A stretch of DNA of 60,960 bases from Thermomucor indicae-seudaticae (Eukaryota; Mucoromycota; Mucoromycetes; Mucorales; Lichtheimiaceae): the NCBI GenBank assembly GCA_000787465.1, contig JSYX01000121.1, forward strand, positions 1-60,960. The letters are read 5' to 3'. The stretch's first letter is position 1. Every line of letters starts with the position of its first letter. The notes beneath the pieces were generated by a model. The model had not been told where the DNA came from and made no database searches. It saw nothing but the letters and a program-made list of their open reading frames with translations. Positions 58,914 through 60,960 of this stretch are shown piece by piece. The translations under genes and the position numbers were made by a program.

Positions 58914-59650
58914 TTCATGCAAAAGTAGAAGGAAGCGAAAGAGAGTGCATTATCAGGATCAAAAGAAGGAAATAAAAAAAGCTGGTACGCATTTGCCCAA
59001 ATTTCGATTGCGCTGATCAGCTGACTGCACGCCATCCCTCCGACGTCTGCTTTTTACACTGCAGATCCTCCGGCTTTCTGCGTCTACATCTGCGCTTACT
59101 GTACTCTCTGCAGTTATTCCTCACAAGTGGATACCAAGGCGCAGCGACACGTTCAAGTCTAAAGGGAAATCACTATAATCACTAGACGCAAGAGCTCTGG
59201 CGAAGAAAAAGGGGTAGCTGCGAGCGAAAAAGCACTCGTAAAACAAACACGCACAAGTTTGCATGAACCCTGCCTCTCCTCCCAATCGACATCTTTTGGA
59301 AAGGATAGCGTGCATCCTCAGCTTTAATAGACACACCGACAGGTTACTGTAAGAAGTCGCACACCTCCTTTCTGCATTCAATTGACATTATCGACCATGC
59401 TGCTGTAGCAGTAGACGCTTCGGAGTGACTAGCTACAGCCGGCAGGAAAGAGAGTATACGCGGCGTTCGCTGACAGGCGCTGTGCAGAGAGTAATTACGC
59501 TCGCGCAAATAAGAAAAGGTACATATATCCACGCGTTTCTGTACTGAATAATCGTGTCCAAGTTCGATGGCTGATATCGCTAACTTTTCCGGCAGCCTCC
59601 AACCAAAAATGTTTGTTCCTTTTTATTCATCATAGCAAATAAAAGAAACT
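58914..59650. promoter_or_regulatory. Intergenic region, eL6 to exchanger gene
   Basis: Both neighbours run on the minus strand, so this 740-bp gap holds the exchanger promoter and the 3' end of eL6. Open stretches at 59121-59381 and 59344-59532 (-) are featureless. No RNA gene or repeat is seen. Confidence 0.45.
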
Positions 59651-60485
59651 TAGAATTTCATGGCGTGAGGGAACTGACCCTTGCTGAGGCTGAAGGTCGA
59701 CTTGAGGTAAGCAGCGACCAAGGGTTCCTTGATGGCAGCAAGGATTTCCTTGTCCACAGCCTTCTGGTCAGCGATTCTGGACTCGGCAATGGCCTTCTTG
59801 GGCTATAAAGGACGCTTCAGTGAAATGGCCGCCATAAAGAACCATAATATGATTTCATTACCTGTTCAGCCTCCAAGAACTCCTTCTTGGACTTCTTCTC
59901 GCTCACGGCAAAGTAAGCGTCGTTGAACTTTTCGTCAATCTGTTCCGGGCAAACAAGCAAGCATGAGTCATCCAAATCACCGTGTCACTCCACTTGTTCC
60001 TAATTTACCTTGACGTTGGAGATGTCCAACTTGGTGGAGGTGGCGATAACGTAAGCCTGGTTGACGCGACGGAGAGGGACGCCGTTGAGCTTGAAGGGAC
60101 CAGTGACGAGCAAAAGACCGCTGTCAAGCTGCTTCAAGAAGACGACGCGCTTGCCGCGGTAGCGACCAGCCAAGAGGATAAGAACGGTACCGGGGGTGAT
60201 GCTCTTGCGAAGAGCAGCCTTCTTGGGCGACTTGCGGGAGACCTTGGGCTTAGGAACATCCTCAGCGGGGTAGAAGCGAGGAGCCTTGGTGGCAGGAATG
60301 GTACGCTTGCCACCGTTCTTGGCACCCTTCACTTCAACAACCTTGTCGGCCTTGACTTCAGCCGCCTTGGGCGAAGCAACGGCAACCTTCTTTTTCTTGT
60401 ACAAGAGCTTCTTGTGGTTCATAGCCGAGCGGCTGAAGCGAGTGACGCCGGGAACAAGGAAACTGTTGCGGGGGGCGTGAGCCAT
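59651..60485 (-). CDS. RPL6: 60S ribosomal protein eL6
   Basis: This is a structural protein of the large cytosolic ribosomal subunit. The start [20 protein letters not shown] lies at 60485. Exon 1 continues through [16 protein letters not shown] and [20 protein letters not shown] to [12 protein letters not shown] second exon reads [21 protein letters not shown]. After another intron the last exon ends PHAMKF at 59651. About 210 residues, highly basic. Codons are strongly biased towards C/G-ending synonyms (AAG, GTC, CTC), as expected for a highly expressed gene. A 5'-leader intron is likely. Confidence 0.94.
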
Positions 60486-60960
60486 TTCTTCGAATATACA
60501 CCTCTAAAAAAGAAAAAAGGCATCGGTTAATCGTCTGCATGTTGCTAATTCGAAACGCCGTTGCTGATGGCTGTAACAGTGGCTAGTGTCGGCAGAGTCC
60601 ACCCATGCATGCTCATTTTTCTCGTCTCCCCACTCTTCCTCAGTTGGCCCCTGCCTTCTCCCTCTTTATCATCCATCCGTCCATCCATCGCAATATATGC
60701 AGCGTCGCGTATCGATCATCCAATCCAGTAACCTAAAAGCCCATCATTCCATCACATAATACAAAGGGACATACCTTTGGGCCGGAAAAAGGAAGAAGGA
60801 AGAATCTCTAATGGTGTCTGACCATTCGAGTCATCAACCCTCTTGGAACCAGCCCGCTTTCGGACTTTTAATGGTTCCTTATTGGAGCAGATCAGAAACT
60901 TTTGTTATAGAGGATTACTACGCGCGCTGCAAAATAAGGTTTGCATTTCGATCATGGCAT
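60486..60960 (-). promoter_or_regulatory. eL6 promoter and 5' leader
   Basis: This is the upstream region of the ribosomal protein gene. On the minus strand a donor-like CCAAAG/GTATGT occurs at 60774 and a T-rich acceptor TTTTTTAG ends at 60504. A 271-nt leader intron between them would be usual for fungal ribosomal protein genes. CATCCATCCGTCCATCC repeats lie near 60670. No gene on the plus strand is recognised. Confidence 0.45.
60504..60774 (-). other. Predicted 5'-UTR intron of eL6
   Basis: The predicted donor is GTATGT at 60774 and the acceptor is TTTTTTAG ending at 60504, 19 nt before the ATG. This is prediction from signals only. Confidence 0.5.

Overview
This window looks like nuclear DNA of an early-diverging filamentous fungus, most likely a Mucorales-type mucoromycete. 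That placement is inferred from the protein families and gene architecture, not from any search. The genes are eukaryotic and broken by many short introns (mostly about 40-90 nt, GT-AG with a few GC-AG). Intergenic gaps are mostly a few hundred bases, genes lie on both strands with no operons, and there is no rRNA, CRISPR or prokaryotic signal. All gene models were spliced by eye from reading frames, splice signals and family motifs.

Layout, left to right. 1-2.4 kb: no convincing gene. 2.4-4.4 kb (-): UTP-glucose-1-phosphate uridylyltransferase. 5.4-7.4 kb (+): Ent3/epsinR-type ENTH clathrin adaptor. 8.0-10.9 kb (-): WD40 protein fused to an inositol-polyphosphate 5-phosphatase. 12.1-12.5 kb (+): uncertain small gene. 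13.0-16.7 kb (+): Bem3-like PX-PH-RhoGAP. 17.2-19.0 kb (+): NIPA-type Mg transporter. 19.2-21.0 kb (-): CABLES-like cyclin-box protein. 22.1-23.2 kb (+): 1-acylglycerol-3-phosphate acyltransferase. 23.4-24.2 kb (+): unrecognised membrane protein. 24.6-28.4 kb (-): Sec31. 28.9-30.7 kb (-): tandem-PH protein. 32.4-33.8 kb (-): PWWP plus LEDGF/TFIIS-N-like protein. 34.1-35.4 kb (-): glycerate-kinase-like P-loop kinase with a C-terminal membrane segment. 35.5-36.5 kb (-): CD2BP2/Lin1-like protein. 36.7-41.5 kb (+): Neo1-type P4-ATPase. 41.7-42.6 kb (-): CHMP2/Vps2. 43.7-45.1 kb (+): succinyl-CoA ligase alpha. 45.1-47.4 kb: gene-poor, with a duplicated 200-bp block and possible gene relics. 47.4-50.0 kb (+): divergent PAK-like kinase with two CRIB motifs. 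50.4-51.3 kb (+): endonuclease V. 51.7-53.5 kb (+): hyaluronan-synthase-like GT2. 53.7-55.3 kb (+): YANK/STK32 kinase. 55.5-58.9 kb (-): NCLX-type cation/Ca2+ exchanger. 59.7-60.5 kb (-): ribosomal protein eL6.

Most genes are housekeeping. Several serve membrane traffic and lipid identity: epsin, Sec31, Neo1, CHMP2, the 5-phosphatase, the acyltransferase and PH proteins. Two are predicted to bear on Cdc42/Rac signalling, the Bem3-like RhoGAP and the PAK-like kinase. Nothing indicates one co-regulated cluster.

The most unusual item is the PAK-like kinase, which has tandem CRIB motifs and altered glycine-loop, HRDxK and DFG positions. Next are the hyaluronan-synthase-like enzyme, the fungal CABLES homolog, the tail-anchored kinase and the WD40-phosphatase fusion.
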